From Mycoavidus sp. B2-EB (GTDB lineage: Bacteria; Pseudomonadota; Gammaproteobacteria; Burkholderiales; Burkholderiaceae), in NCBI RefSeq assembly GCF_014218255.1, contig NZ_AP021872.1, forward strand, positions 1,116,001 to 1,180,000: 64,000 nt of DNA, written 5' to 3'. The first letter of the stretch is position 1. Every line of letters starts with the position of its first letter. The position numbers and the translations under genes are program-made. The notes under the pieces were generated by a model that was not told the origin of the DNA, ran no database searches, and worked only from the letters and a program-made list of their open reading frames with translations. This document shows, piece after piece, positions 18,901 to 28,179 of this stretch.

Positions 18901-20928
18901 TCAATGCTCAGCCAAAGACGAAGAACTAGGAAGAGCTTGCCCGGCAGTCTTGCTAGGCTTTTCCTGCCGTGCTTGGGCCGTGCCCCAAGCGGCGGGGTTT
19001 TGCTCCCACCATTGACTCACCATCCACTCTTCGGCTGAATAATATAACGGCAACACAGCCGGATGCGCCAAAGTCTCACGGTAAGCAATACGATGCTTTG
19101 AGGTGTACCAATGCGGCACGACATAATAGCCATGCAGCAATACGCGATCCAACGCATGCGTGGCCGTTTTCAATTCATCGCGTGTACGCGCTGCGAGCAG
19201 CGTGTTTAATAAGCTATCCACCGCCGCAGTTTGAATGCCACTCACATTACTGGAACCGATCGTCTTGGCCGCCTGACTGCCGAACCGCTCTAGCGTTTCT
19301 ACGCCAGGGCTTTGTCCCGCAGGCAATACCAAGGTGGTGAGATCAAAGTCAAAATTTTCAAGGCGTTTTTGATAAAGCGCAAAATCAAGCGTGCGAAACT
19401 TAACTTCAATGCCTAATTTTTCAAGATTGCGCGCGTAGGCGGATGAAATTTGAGCAATATTGCCGCCGCTATCGTCCAAAATTTCAAAGCGCAATGGCTC
19501 ACCTTGCGCATTACGCAACGCGCCATCCCGATAGATCCACCCGGCTTGCGCCAGCAACTCACGCGCCCGACGTAGATTGCCGCGTAATGAATGCGGCGCA
19601 GTGGTCACGGGCGGCTGTGGCAATGGTCCCCAAATCGAGGCATCCAGCTGGGCTTTTAATGGATTTAACAATTTGAGTTCGGCATCATCGGGCCATTCAG
19701 GTGCCGCCAATTCACTGTTTGCAAAATAGCTATTGGTGCGCTCATATTGTTGGTAAAAAAGCTGGCGGTTCGCCCATTCAAAATCAAACGCCAACCCTAA
19801 CGCTTCACGCACCCGCTTATCCGCAAAAAACGGTCGCCGAGTATTGATGAAAAACCCCTGCATCGATGCGCCATTATGCTGTTTAAATTCACCTTTGATC
19901 AATTCGCCGCGTTTAAAGCGCTTACCTACATAACTCCGTACCCAGTGGCGCGCGCGGTATTCAACCATCGCATCAAACTCGCCCGCTTTAAAGGCTTCTA
20001 AGCGAGCGGTATCATCGCCATACAGCTTATACACAATCCGCTCAAAATTATACATCCCACGCCGCACAGGTAAATGTGCTCCCCAATAAGCCGGATTGCG
20101 ACGATACGTAATTGAACGACCATTGTCATAATGCTCAATTAAATAGGGACCACTACTCACAGGTGTCTCAAACGTAAGTTGATCAAATGGCACCCGTTGC
20201 TTGGCCTCTTTACGCAGCGACTCCTCCGACTGAGTGGTTTGGCTTGAGACCGCATTTTGATCCTTACGCTCCACCCATTTGGGCGAAAACACTGGCAGCC
20301 CTCCTGCCAGCAAAGGCAGCTCAGGCGCGCTCCGCTTAAAATCAAAGCGAAGCGTTAACCGATCAATCAGGGTTACCCCAGCAATATCTGCGTAAATCAC
20401 CCGATACACAGGCGCAGCAGCTTGGCTTATCAGCGTCTCGTATGAATATTTAACCTCGTACGCAGTAACCGGATCACCATTTGAAAAACGCGCTTGTGGA
20501 TGAATATGAAATACCACCGACTTGCCGTCCGGCGCCACCTGAATTTCGTCAGCCAGTAAGCCATACGCGCTCGCAACTTCATCCGCACTGGCACTGAGCA
20601 AAGTTTCAAACAACAACCCAATACCAGGCGCTTCATTGCCACGCAATGTAAACGGATTAAATTTATCAAAGCTAGTCCGTCGATTGGGATTCGCCAAGGT
20701 CAATGTGCCCCGCTTAGGAGCATCGGGATTAACATAAGCGAAATGCGCGAAACCGGGTGCATATTTGGGTTGCCCATATTGCGCAATTGCATGGGCGGCA
20801 TAGACGTCATGGACTGTCAGCAGCCCACTTAAAAAACCGCACAGGCACAGCCAACACACGCTCCAACTATAAGCAGAACGAGCGCCGTAATCACTGACAT
20901 GAACCCCAACGAAAAAGCACTCTTTCAT
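18901..20928 (-). CDS. yejA: Periplasmic oligopeptide-binding protein YejA
   Basis: This is the family 5 solute-binding protein of the Yej importer and heads the operon. A hydrophobic export signal lies near residues 18-45 (CWLCLCGFLSGLL, VYAAHA). The mature protein begins IAQYGQPKYAPGFAHFAYVNP and PKRGTL, hallmark YejA sequence. Further conserved parts are FDKFNPFTLRG, PYLIEHYDNGRSITYRRNPAYWG and HNGASMQGFFINTRRPFF. It is 675 aa, slightly long, and the ribosome site is weak, so the true start may be a few codons in. Peptide scavenging fits an amino-acid-dependent lifestyle, but that is inference. Confidence 0.93.
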   Translation of the reverse strand: MKECFFVGVHVSDYGARSAYSWSVCWLCLCGFLSGLLTVHDVYAAHAIAQYGQPKYAPGFAHFAYVNPDAPKRGTLTLANPNRRTSFDKFNPFTLRGNEAPGIGLLFETLLSASADEVASAYGLLADEIQVAPDGKSVVFHIHPQARFSNGDPVTAYEVKYSYETLISQAAAPVYRVIYADIAGVTLIDRLTLRFDFKRSAPELPLLAGGLPVFSPKWVERKDQNAVSSQTTQSEESLRKEAKQRVPFDQLTFETPVSSGPYLIEHYDNGRSITYRRNPAYWGAHLPVRRGMYNFERIVYKLYGDDTARLEAFKAGEFDAMVEYRARHWVRSYVGKRFKRGELIKGEFKQHNGASMQGFFINTRRPFFADKRVREALGLAFDFEWANRQLFYQQYERTNSYFANSELAAPEWPDDAELKLLNPLKAQLDASIWGPLPQPPVTTAPHSLRGNLRRARELLAQAGWIYRDGALRNAQGEPLRFEILDDSGGNIAQISSAYARNLEKLGIEVKFRTLDFALYQKRLENFDFDLTTLVLPAGQSPGVETLERFGSQAAKTIGSSNVSGIQTAAVDSLLNTLLAARTRDELKTATHALDRVLLHGYYVVPHWYTSKHRIAYRETLAHPAVLPLYYSAEEWMVSQWWEQNPAAWGTAQARQEKPSKTAGQALPSSSSLAEH

Positions 20929-21046
20929 ATTTTGGTTTTTTTAAAATAGGCAATTCTAGTTGCAATGTGCGAGAATTGTACCCAAAATCTCGCTCCAATC
21001 ATGAGATAAGTGAGTGAGAGACATTTCTTAATATTATGGAGTATGT

Positions 21047-21838
21047 ATGGGCTTTCTCGCTGGTAAACGCATTTTACTCACCGGACTTTTATCCAACCGT
21101 TCAATTGCTTACGGTATTGCGCAAGCGTGTCATCGTGAAGGCGCTGAACTCGCTTTCACGTATGTTGGCGAACGCTTCAAAGAACGCGTCACAGATTTTG
21201 CTAAAGAATTCGGCAGTGAATTAGTTTTACCCTGCGATGTCGCTGACGATGCGCAAATTGAAGGGACCTTCGCCACGCTAAAAACGCATTGGAACCACTT
21301 GGATGGTTTAGTCCACTCAATCGGCTTTGCGCCACGCGAGGCCATTGCCGGCGATTTTCTAGAAGGTTTAACGCGCGAAAATTTCAAAATAGCGCACGAT
21401 ATTTCTGCTTATAGTTTTGCCGCACTCGCTAAAGCCGCTCTACCGCTTTTATCAGCCGACGCGTCGCTACTCACACTGACTTACCTGGGCGCTGAAAAGG
21501 TCGTGCCAAACTATAATACGATGGGCCTAGCCAAAGCCTCGCTGGAAGCTAGCGTACGTTATTTAGCCGCCTCTCTCGGTCCGAAAGGTATCCGAGTTAA
21601 CGGTATTTCAGCCGGCCCGATTAAGACCTTAGCGGCGAGCGGCATTAAAGGTTTTGGCAAAATTTTAGATTTTGTTGAAACCCATGCACCTTTACGTCGC
21701 AACGTCGGAATTGAGCAGGTGGGCAATGCTGCCGCGTTCTTATTATCTGATTTGGCCGCGGGAGTGAGTGCTGAAATCATGCATGTAGATAGTGGCTTCA
21801 ATGCAGTGGTCGCAGGAATGGATGCAGCGGAAGAATAA
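21047..21838 (+). CDS. fabI: Enoyl-[acyl-carrier-protein] reductase FabI
   Basis: FabI reduces trans-2-enoyl-ACP with NADH in the last step of the fatty-acid elongation cycle. At 263 aa it is the normal size. The cofactor-binding [13 protein letters not shown] is at 13-25. Catalytic Tyr146 and Tyr156 and Lys163 lie in TYLGAE and NYNTMGLAK, matching E. coli FabI numbering. [11 protein letters not shown] follows. A GGAG lies about five bases before the ATG. It is divergent from yejA and ends at a strong hairpin. Confidence 0.97.
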   Translation: MGFLAGKRILLTGLLSNRSIAYGIAQACHREGAELAFTYVGERFKERVTDFAKEFGSELVLPCDVADDAQIEGTFATLKTHWNHLDGLVHSIGFAPREAIAGDFLEGLTRENFKIAHDISAYSFAALAKAALPLLSADASLLTLTYLGAEKVVPNYNTMGLAKASLEASVRYLAASLGPKGIRVNGISAGPIKTLAASGIKGFGKILDFVETHAPLRRNVGIEQVGNAAAFLLSDLAAGVSAEIMHVDSGFNAVVAGMDAAEE

Positions 21839-21857
21839 AAGATCTGCATCCGAAAGT

Positions 21858-21895
21858 AGAGAAATGCGCGCTGTTTTGCAGCGCGTCATTTCTCT
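21858..21895 (+). terminator. Rho-independent-type hairpin after fabI
   Basis: AGAGAAATG-CGCGCTG, loop TTTT, then CAGCGCG-T-CATTTCTCT forms a long stem with one bulge. It lies between fabI and the convergent pentapeptide/WD40 gene and may serve both directions. Confidence 0.75.
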
Positions 21896-21942
21896 ATAAA
21901 CTATGAAGGATTTACGCCATCCGATATTTTAGAGCGTAGAGA

Positions 21943-23211
21943 TTAGTCTTCTTCTGATACAGAAGCAGAGGAATCTTGAGCACCATATCTGATGAGCAAC
22001 TTTTGAGCTGTAGGGCTTAAATTTCGGACTCCCTCAATAGAGGCGCCAGCGGCAGTTAACCTGGTTTGATGTGAAGCCCAGTGTAAAGAAACCTGGCAGT
22101 GCTCGTTATCGGTTTTTATAACGCGCCAAAAACGAATCGCTTGGTCTGGCCCGCCGGTTACTAGAAAAGCATTATCTTGAAAAGCGCTCTCTTGGTCATT
22201 TTTCCACCAGCGTACTGTCAAAGTTTCCGACCCCACAAAGCCATCGATTTTTGCTAGGCGTTTACCCGAAGCAGCGGACCACACGCATACTGATTTTCTC
22301 CAATCACTTGATGCCAACCATCCACCATCCGGTGAAAAGGCCACGTTCTTTATTCCATCAGTGTGCCGCATCGAGGGAGAATGAATTTCTTTGGGCGGAT
22401 TAACGCCTAATGACCAAAGCCTAATCCAATCATCGTCACAACCTACAGCGAGCCGTTGACTATCCGGTGAAAATGCCAAATTCCAAAACGCTTGTGCTTT
22501 TAATGCTTGCTGAAGCGATGCAGATTGAATTTGAGGCAACGCCCTATCTTTGGCTGAAGCAAGCATCGTTTCTCCAAAACACGCTTGATCTAAATTTGCA
22601 TCCGTAAAATTAACTTCTCGCAGCCACGCACCGCGCAAATTTACGTGGCTTAAATCTGCCCCCTGGAATAGAGTAGAGTCAAATACCCCATAACTTAAAT
22701 CGGCTCCTGGCACTCGAGTCCCTCGAAAGTCTTTGCCGCTCAATGACACGCCAGCTTTAACTAATAACGTCATCGCATTGGCTGCCTGGGTTTGCACTTC
22801 CTCGGTTTTTGAGCGCTCAATCCACATTAAAAGCCGCCACCGTAAATCAGGCGTTTGTTGCACCTTATCGGCAAGGAAATTCAGCACCTCTTGATCTTGT
22901 ATTGAATGCAGCAGATTAAATAGAACCGGGATCTCTACGATCCGATGGAACTCTGTAGATCTTTTCTCCCATAGTGCCCGAAATTGGTCAAAGACAAATT
23001 TTTTCACTTCGGGTATTTGGGCTAAAAAAATGGCGTACCGTTTTGATGAAACCCTTTCTAATAAACGAGATAGCAAGCTCAAGCTCGATGCGGGAAAAGC
23101 CAGCATCTCTTTATTTTCAGTTAAATCTAGCAACGCTTTAGCATAGATAAGTCGATCATCTAGATCTAGCAAATCTTCAATCTTCTCCATTATTTCTTTT
23201 GGTAAAGGCAA
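21943..23211 (-). CDS. Pentapeptide-repeat and WD40 protein, NACHT-less relative of the 53.6-57.4 kb gene
   Basis: This 422-aa protein has a helical N-terminus (about 1-150) and a pentapeptide segment (about 155-212: FRGTRVPGADLSYGVFD, LFQGADLSHVNLRGAWLREVNF, ANLDQACFGE). Three to four degenerate WD40 blades follow (NLAFSPDSQRLAVGCDDDWIR, NVAFSPDGGWLASSDWRKSV, FLVTGGPDQAIRFW). The tail (RLTAAGASIEGVRNLS) matches the C-terminal tail of the large NACHT/WD40 protein (GLIVGDVLIEGVIGLS). The pre-pentapeptide helix (VLNFLADKVQQTPDLRWRLLMWIE) also matches that protein (ILDFLVERVKEQPQFKAHLYAWIE). No P-loop is present here or just upstream. It is probably a cytoplasmic sensor or scaffold of unknown function. 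Confidence 0.82.
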   Translation of the reverse strand: MPLPKEIMEKIEDLLDLDDRLIYAKALLDLTENKEMLAFPASSLSLLSRLLERVSSKRYAIFLAQIPEVKKFVFDQFRALWEKRSTEFHRIVEIPVLFNLLHSIQDQEVLNFLADKVQQTPDLRWRLLMWIERSKTEEVQTQAANAMTLLVKAGVSLSGKDFRGTRVPGADLSYGVFDSTLFQGADLSHVNLRGAWLREVNFTDANLDQACFGETMLASAKDRALPQIQSASLQQALKAQAFWNLAFSPDSQRLAVGCDDDWIRLWSLGVNPPKEIHSPSMRHTDGIKNVAFSPDGGWLASSDWRKSVCVWSAASGKRLAKIDGFVGSETLTVRWWKNDQESAFQDNAFLVTGGPDQAIRFWRVIKTDNEHCQVSLHWASHQTRLTAAGASIEGVRNLSPTAQKLLIRYGAQDSSASVSEED

Positions 23212-23351
23212 TAAAGGAGTAGGCTTTTTTGAGCGTTACTCTTTTCTTTAAAATTATTCAGGTTACTTTAGGAGAAAAATCATAGCAAAGCAAGAATATA
23301 TACTTCGCCAATCTGATCCACATCACTGAATAACAGACCGCACTTAGCTGA

Positions 23352-23486
23352 ATTGATTTTTTAATAGCTGAACTCGCATCGCGAGCGCGCTTGCCAAGCA
23401 CCGTGAAGGGACTGACATTGCAGGACTTAAATCAGGCCATAGAATATATAGCCGGCTCAGATCTGGCTAAGCCGGCCCCACACTAA
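23352..23486 (+). pseudogene. Possible C-terminal coding remnant (44 codons, no start)
   Basis: After a TGA at 23349, 44 sense codons read IDFLIAELASRARLPSTVKG, then LTLQDLNQAIEYIAG, to TAA at 23486. The composition is protein-like and amphipathic, but there is no ATG, GTG or TTG start in frame and no ribosome site. It overlaps the rhodanese stop by four bases on the other strand. It could be the end of a decayed gene or chance. Confidence 0.25.
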
Positions 23487-23947
23487 ACACCCAACCACGG
23501 CAACCCTTGCCAGCGCCAACCATTGATTGTATTACGATGGCCGTGACTATCCCTATCGCCTTCAAAGCCTTCGAGTATATCGAAAGCACGTGTAAACCCA
23601 GCTTGGGTAGCGGCTGCGGCAGCAAATTTTGAACGGCCGGCGCTACGGCAGATCAAAAACAATGGAGTCTCAAAACTCGATATTTCACTTAATTGATTAA
23701 TAAAAGACATATTGGGCGCACCCGTTGGGTAGCTTATCCATTCGATATGACTGTATTGGCTAGCATTCACAGCTGGCCGCCCTACCCAATCAAGCTCAGC
23801 GCGGGTACGCACATCAATCAGGCGAGCAACGCCATCCATTTTCAATATTTCAAATGCTTCAGTAGGCGTGAGTGCGCCAGCATAAGGTAACCCGTGTTCC
23901 AAGCCGCGCGTTTGGGCCTGTATATAAAGCTGCTCAAGCATACTCAT
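23483..23947 (-). CDS. Rhodanese-like sulfurtransferase domain protein
   Basis: This is a single rhodanese domain of 154 aa that probably carries sulfane sulfur on a cysteine. It contains ARLIDVRTRAELDWVGRP and the active-site loop LFLICRSAGRSK with Cys100, then the C-terminal AFDILEGFEGDRD and GWRWQGLPW. The two Met codons MSM both sit behind a poor ribosome site. Burkholderia encode close single-domain relatives. The substrate is unknown. Confidence 0.88.
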   Translation of the reverse strand: MSMLEQLYIQAQTRGLEHGLPYAGALTPTEAFEILKMDGVARLIDVRTRAELDWVGRPAVNASQYSHIEWISYPTGAPNMSFINQLSEISSFETPLFLICRSAGRSKFAAAAATQAGFTRAFDILEGFEGDRDSHGHRNTINGWRWQGLPWLGV

Positions 23948-24534
23948 TTAGAATAGATATCGACAAAAACTAAAACGTTATTTTATAGCAACGTCTGAGA
24001 AATAATTAAACATTTTTCCACCCAGGGCAATCGAGCTATGTCAACTATTTAATAAAAGCAAATGTTCGCGAATTCGTCTAAGCTCAATCAGGCCATACGC
24101 ATCACCACTATGCTCGACGGCCTTCTCTCAAACCATTTTCCTTACACTTATTTAGTGATAAATGCAACGCTTTTATAGCGCAATTGTCCAGTTTATCAAC
24201 CCAAGGATTATTGCTTTTTCTACGGTACGGTTTATAATGATGTCCTTCATTGATTTAAATTCAATCGGGTCTAAATGGCTCTTCCTGGATCAAAGCAAGT
24301 TCAGATTTTGTACGCCTTGCTCACTAAAATTCATGGGCATGTTGCTATGCGTTACTCTGTCAGATGCGTTAAACCCGTCCAGATTACTTTCTTATGGTGA
24401 AAATCTTTTAACCCAGCCATACGTTTAGCTTACCTAAATCCTTACCTTTCCCGCGCTAAAGCCTCTACTCTATATACGGGGACGCCGGCGAAAGAAGTCA
24501 ATGTTCAACTTGGGCAATTTAGCAGGAGTAGTTT
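23948..24534. other. glnA upstream region
   Basis: About 590 bases have no convincing gene. The one open frame at 24162-24428 has unusual composition and no ribosome site. Immediately before glnA lie TATATAC (about 24471) as a possible -10 and an AGGAG ribosome site at about 24523. I could not find a clean sigma-54 GG-N10-GC element or an NtrC palindrome by eye. Confidence 0.5.
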
Positions 24535-25950
24535 ATGAGTAAAACCGTAGCCGATGTAATGCAACTTGTGAGTGAAGAAAACATCAAGTTTATCGATTTT
24601 CGTTTTACCGATACGCGTGGCAAAGAACAGCATGTATCGGTACCGGCATCGGCGTTTGAAGCAGATAAGTTCGAAAGCGGTCATGCTTTCGATGGCTCTT
24701 CAATTGCGGGTTGGAAAGGAATCGAATCCTCTGATATGTTGTTAATTCCCGATCCAGGTACGGCTTATATTGACCCTTTCTATGAAGAACCCACTCTGGT
24801 TTTGACTTGTGATGTGGTTGAGCCCTCGGATGGTAAAGGCTATGAACGCGATCCGCGCTCCTTAGCCAAACGCGCGCAAGCGTATCTTAAAAGTACCGGT
24901 TTAGGCGATACGGCTTATTTTGGACCAGAACCCGAATTCTTTATTTTCGATTCCGTGCAATGGGGCGTTGATATGTCAGGCTCCTTTGTCAAAGTAAATT
25001 CGGAAGAAGCACCGTGGTCTTCAAGCAAAGAATATGAGCATGGCAACACCGGCCACCGCCCAAATGTAAAAGGCGGCTATTTCCCAGTGGCGCCGGTCGA
25101 TACGTTTCAAGATATGCGCTCTGAAATGTGCTTATTGCTTGAGCAGCTTGGGGTGCCAGTTGAGGTGCATCACCACGAAGTCGCGGGTGAAGGACAAAAT
25201 GAAATCGGCACAAAATTCTCTACTTTGGTGCAACGGGCAGATTGGACTCAGATCCTAAAATATGTGGTGCACAATGTTGCGCACACGTATGGCAAAACCG
25301 CCACCTTTATGCCTAAACCCATCGTCGGCGACAATGGTTCCGGCATGCACGTTCATCAATCGATCTGGAAAGATGGCCAAAACCTCTTTGCCGGCCATGG
25401 TTATGCGGGGCTATCCGAATTTGCACTGTATTACATTGGTGGCATTATCAAACATGCACGGGCGCTCAATGCCATCACAAACCCAACCACCAATTCGTAC
25501 AAACGCTTGGTGCCCGGTTTTGAAGCACCAGTCAAACTCGCTTATTCAGCGCGTAATCGTTCTGCTTCGATTCGCATTCCGCATGTCTCAAGCCCGAAAG
25601 GCCGCCGGATTGAGACGCGCTTTCCAGACCCAATGGCTAATCCGTATTTGGCATTTTCTGCGCTCTTAATGGCCGGGTTGGATGGCGTGCAAAACCGACT
25701 TCATCCAGGCGAAGCAGCAGACAAAAATCTGTATGATTTGCCACCCGAAGAAGATAAAAAAATCCCAACCGTTTGTGCAAATTTAGATGAAGCACTGCAA
25801 CACCTCGATCAAGATCGTGAATTCTTAACTCGCGGCGGCGTCTTTACCGATGGCATGATCGATGCCTACATTGAATTAAAGATGGCGGAGCTGACGCGTT
25901 TTAGAATGACAACGCATCCGGTTGAGTTCGATATGTATTACTCACTATAA
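24535..25950 (+). CDS. glnA: Glutamine synthetase type I
   Basis: GlnA is the cytoplasmic dodecamer that makes glutamine from glutamate, ammonia and ATP. At 471 aa it is a standard GSI-beta form. Motifs include [33 protein letters not shown], the ATP-site region [38 protein letters not shown], and Tyr400 in NLYDLPPEE. That Tyr is the adenylylation site through which GlnE would regulate activity. It is monocistronic and ends at a good terminator. Confidence 0.98.
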   Translation: MSKTVADVMQLVSEENIKFIDFRFTDTRGKEQHVSVPASAFEADKFESGHAFDGSSIAGWKGIESSDMLLIPDPGTAYIDPFYEEPTLVLTCDVVEPSDGKGYERDPRSLAKRAQAYLKSTGLGDTAYFGPEPEFFIFDSVQWGVDMSGSFVKVNSEEAPWSSSKEYEHGNTGHRPNVKGGYFPVAPVDTFQDMRSEMCLLLEQLGVPVEVHHHEVAGEGQNEIGTKFSTLVQRADWTQILKYVVHNVAHTYGKTATFMPKPIVGDNGSGMHVHQSIWKDGQNLFAGHGYAGLSEFALYYIGGIIKHARALNAITNPTTNSYKRLVPGFEAPVKLAYSARNRSASIRIPHVSSPKGRRIETRFPDPMANPYLAFSALLMAGLDGVQNRLHPGEAADKNLYDLPPEEDKKIPTVCANLDEALQHLDQDREFLTRGGVFTDGMIDAYIELKMAELTRFRMTTHPVEFDMYYSL

Positions 25951-25968
25951 GCAGTAGGTCATGCTTAA

Positions 25969-25998
25969 AAAAATGGGCAGCACAGGCTGCCCATTTTT
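25969..25998 (+). terminator. Terminator after glnA
   Basis: AAAAATGGGCAGC, loop ACAG, GCTGCCCATTTTT forms a perfect 13-bp stem ending in a U tract, 18 bases after the glnA stop. Confidence 0.9.
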
Positions 25999-26086
25999 GC
26001 TACAGCACCAAAACTAAAAGCGGCCCTTAAGGGTTTAAAACACTTTTCTTTTACTGCTTACACGTATTACACCAAATCAAATAAAA

Positions 26087-26110
26087 AATATTGATAGATA
26101 GATCAATATT
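26087..26110. promoter_or_regulatory. Perfect inverted repeat upstream of the TDT exporter
   Basis: AATATTGAT, six bases, ATCAATATT is a perfect 9-bp dyad 44 bases before the exporter start. Its AT-rich arms and spacing suit a dimeric transcription factor. No regulator gene is adjacent. Confidence 0.45.
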
Positions 26111-26154
26111 ATCGATACTATACTTATCTTCTACCGTGTAATAAGGCATTGATC

Positions 26155-27309
26155 ATGATTCCGCGCCCCCTAAATCGCTTGTCACATCCACGTGAGCTTG
26201 TTCGGCAATTTACGCCTAATTGGTTTACCGCCACAATGGGTACAGGGATTGTTGCATTGGCGCTGGCGCGCTTCCCTTTTCCAATCACTGGAATCAAAGC
26301 AACGGGAGAGGTGCTTTGGTTGATCAATATAGGTTTATTTATAGTGTGTAGCCTATTGTATGCGGCACGCTGGATATTTTTCTTTGATGGAGCCCAACGA
26401 ATTTTTCAGCATAGCGCGATGGGGATGTTTTTTGGTGCGATCCCGATGGGTCTCGCGACCATCCTCAACGGTTTTTTGATTTTTGGCACTGAACGATGGG
26501 GACACCTTGCAGTCGAGATCGCCACCCTTCTTTGGTGGCTAGATGCAGCGCTGGCCCTGCTCTGTGCCTGGCTGATGCCTTTTCTGATGTTTACCCGCCA
26601 AAACCATACGTTGCAAAATATGACAGCCATTTGGCTGCTCCCGATTGTGGCAGCAGAAGTGACCGCTGCATCGGGTGGTTTGCTACTAGGCTATTTGCCA
26701 GCGAATCCAGCCTCTAGCTCTATTTTGTTTTTCAGCTATGTGCTTTGGGGGACTTCCGTTTTGCCTGCTTTGGGGATCTTGGCCATTTTATTTCTCCGCA
26801 TGGTGCTCCATAAATTGCCCGGCCGCGATATGGCTGTCTCAAGCTGGCTTTCAATTGGTCCGATTGGCACAGGTGCGCTCGGCCTGCTGCAGCTGGGCGA
26901 ACAAGCACCCCGTATTCTCGTTGCGCCCGATCTTATCGGTGTCGGACAACTCGCCCAAAGTACGGGCATCATTGGCGCTTGTATCTTATGGGGCTATGGT
27001 TTATGGTGGTTAGTGATCGCGATTTTGACAACCTTGCATTATATGCGACAAGGCTTACCTTTTAATATGGGATGGTGGGCGTTTACGTTTCCAATCGGGG
27101 TCTATGCGTTAGCAACATTGACATTGGCGCGGATCACGGGGGTCGAGTTGTTTGCCATACTGGGGACTATTTTCGTCTGTATGTTACTTGGCTTTTGGCT
27201 GATTGTTACAGGACGCACCCTGATGGGCATTTATCACGGCACGCTATTTGTCGCACCCTGCCTTGAAGAGACGAAATTACCCTTGTCTGTTCCATCAAAG
27301 CGCTCGTGA
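26155..27309 (+). CDS. TDT-family (TehA/Mae1/Ssu1-type) membrane transporter
   Basis: This is an inner-membrane carrier of the tellurite-resistance/dicarboxylate transporter family, which includes sulfite exporters and SLAC1-like channels. The ATG at 26155 (MIPRPLNRLSHPREL) follows ATAAGG, and an earlier ATT is not needed. It is 384 aa with about ten hydrophobic helices. Family-like sequences are FTPNWFTATMGTGIVALAL, GAIPMGLATILNGF and the C-terminal GWWAFTFPIGVYALATLTLA. The substrate cannot be told from sequence; sulfite or C4-dicarboxylates are the usual options. Confidence 0.85.
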   Translation: MIPRPLNRLSHPRELVRQFTPNWFTATMGTGIVALALARFPFPITGIKATGEVLWLINIGLFIVCSLLYAARWIFFFDGAQRIFQHSAMGMFFGAIPMGLATILNGFLIFGTERWGHLAVEIATLLWWLDAALALLCAWLMPFLMFTRQNHTLQNMTAIWLLPIVAAEVTAASGGLLLGYLPANPASSSILFFSYVLWGTSVLPALGILAILFLRMVLHKLPGRDMAVSSWLSIGPIGTGALGLLQLGEQAPRILVAPDLIGVGQLAQSTGIIGACILWGYGLWWLVIAILTTLHYMRQGLPFNMGWWAFTFPIGVYALATLTLARITGVELFAILGTIFVCMLLGFWLIVTGRTLMGIYHGTLFVAPCLEETKLPLSVPSKRS

Positions 27310-27824
27310 CCTATAAGCAAAGTTTATTTTAATCTCTTCTTTTACTTGTAGGCATTTTGAAATTTCTCAAAAGCGTTTTATCAATCGAAGCACGCTTATA
27401 TTCCCCAAGAAGGAAGTAAAACTAGTCAACCGTAGCCCTTATCCAAGAACCCAAGTTTGAGATTTTTAGTGATTCTCTATCATTCACGCATTCAGTATTT
27501 ATATAGCTATACTCTGATTTTTAATTAGATCGCTTACAAAAATATCTATGTTGCTAATCAGCGACGTGGTTACTGTACGATCAAATCTGAACTAATACAA
27601 TTTTTGTCCGTCTTGGCGTAGCACGCCACTGAGTAGTGGCGTATTCGATTCAGCGCAGGTCAAGCCAGATACCCACAAAGACGCTACAAAACATCTGCGC
27701 ACCTGGGGATCGGTCGCGTTGTTTTTGATTGGGGCTTGAGGGCATAAATCCCCCGTAACCCTTTACTTTACAAGGATTCTTTATTTATTTTAAGGGGGAA
27801 TTGATGACTACTGTTTGAGATTCT
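27310..27824. other. Intergenic region upstream of tRNA-Ile
   Basis: About 510 bases have no supported gene. A perfect hairpin ACGCCACT-GAGT-AGTGGCGT lies at 27623-27642 but is not followed by a U tract. Short open frames around 27640-27760 match no family I know. Confidence 0.45.
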
Positions 27825-28179
27825 TGGTGGGCCCCCCGGGAGTCGAACCCGGCACCAACGGATTATGCGTACCCACTACGGCTTTCGCCGCCTTTTTCAA
27901 GTTTGGGGTCTGGACTGTCTCTTGTCTTTACGACCTGCCCGTACAGTCTCTACACGTTCCCGTTAAAGAATGATCTTTAACGGGCTTCGCTCGGGATCAC
28001 CACGGTCATAGACCAGAGGCTTCCCCGACTTTGAGCAGTTCTACTAAGGAGCAACACTGATTAAGTGCTACTCCAAAGCAACCCATCTGGCGGTCTGCCA
28101 TTGCGTTATCAAATGATGAACGCTTTAGGCTGGCCGCCCGTTAAGTCCGCTGCTCTAACCATGCATGAGCTAGAGGCCC
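27825..28179 (-). tRNA. tRNA-Ile (CAU, the AUA decoder) split by a group I intron
   Basis: Exon 1 is 28179-28144: acceptor GGGCCTC, D arm GCTC...GAGC, stem GCGGA, then C32 and U33. Exon 2 is 27867-27825: CAUAA, stem TCCGT, T arm CCGGG-TTCGACT-CCCGG, acceptor GGGGCCC, discriminator A and an encoded CCA. Joined, the anticodon loop is CUCAUAA with anticodon CAU. The acceptor and stem fit tRNA-Ile2 rather than either tRNA-Met. C34 would need TilS lysidine modification to read AUA. The exons are separated by 276 bases between U33 and C34. Confidence 0.93.
27868..28143 (-). ncRNA. Group I self-splicing intron in the tRNA-Ile(CAU) anticodon loop
   Basis: The core pairings can be drawn in order. P3 is CUGCUC (28038-28033) with GGGCAG (27940-27935). 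P4 is UCGGG (28028-28024) with CCCGA (27995-27991). P5 hairpin is GGUC/GACC. P6 hairpin is CCCGUUAAAGA/UCUUUAACGGG. P7 is GACUGU (27948-27943) with ACAGUC (27918-27913). P8 is GUC/GAC. P9 is CGGC-GAAA-GCCG. P2 is GGAGUAGCACU/AGUGUUGCUCC. The guide AUGGGUU (28086-28080) pairs with the joined exons GACU|CAU, giving a U.G at the 5' site and P10 with the anticodon. The last intron base is G. An extra hairpin (GGCGG/CCGCC) fills the P1 loop. No homing endonuclease ORF is present. Confidence 0.92.

Noticed and set aside
24162-24428. 88-codon ORF upstream of glnA
   Set aside because: Residue composition is atypical, there is no ribosome site, and it occupies the glnA leader.
23948-24534. Sigma-54/NtrC promoter for glnA
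   Set aside because: No GG-N10-GC element or NtrC palindrome could be placed with confidence by eye.
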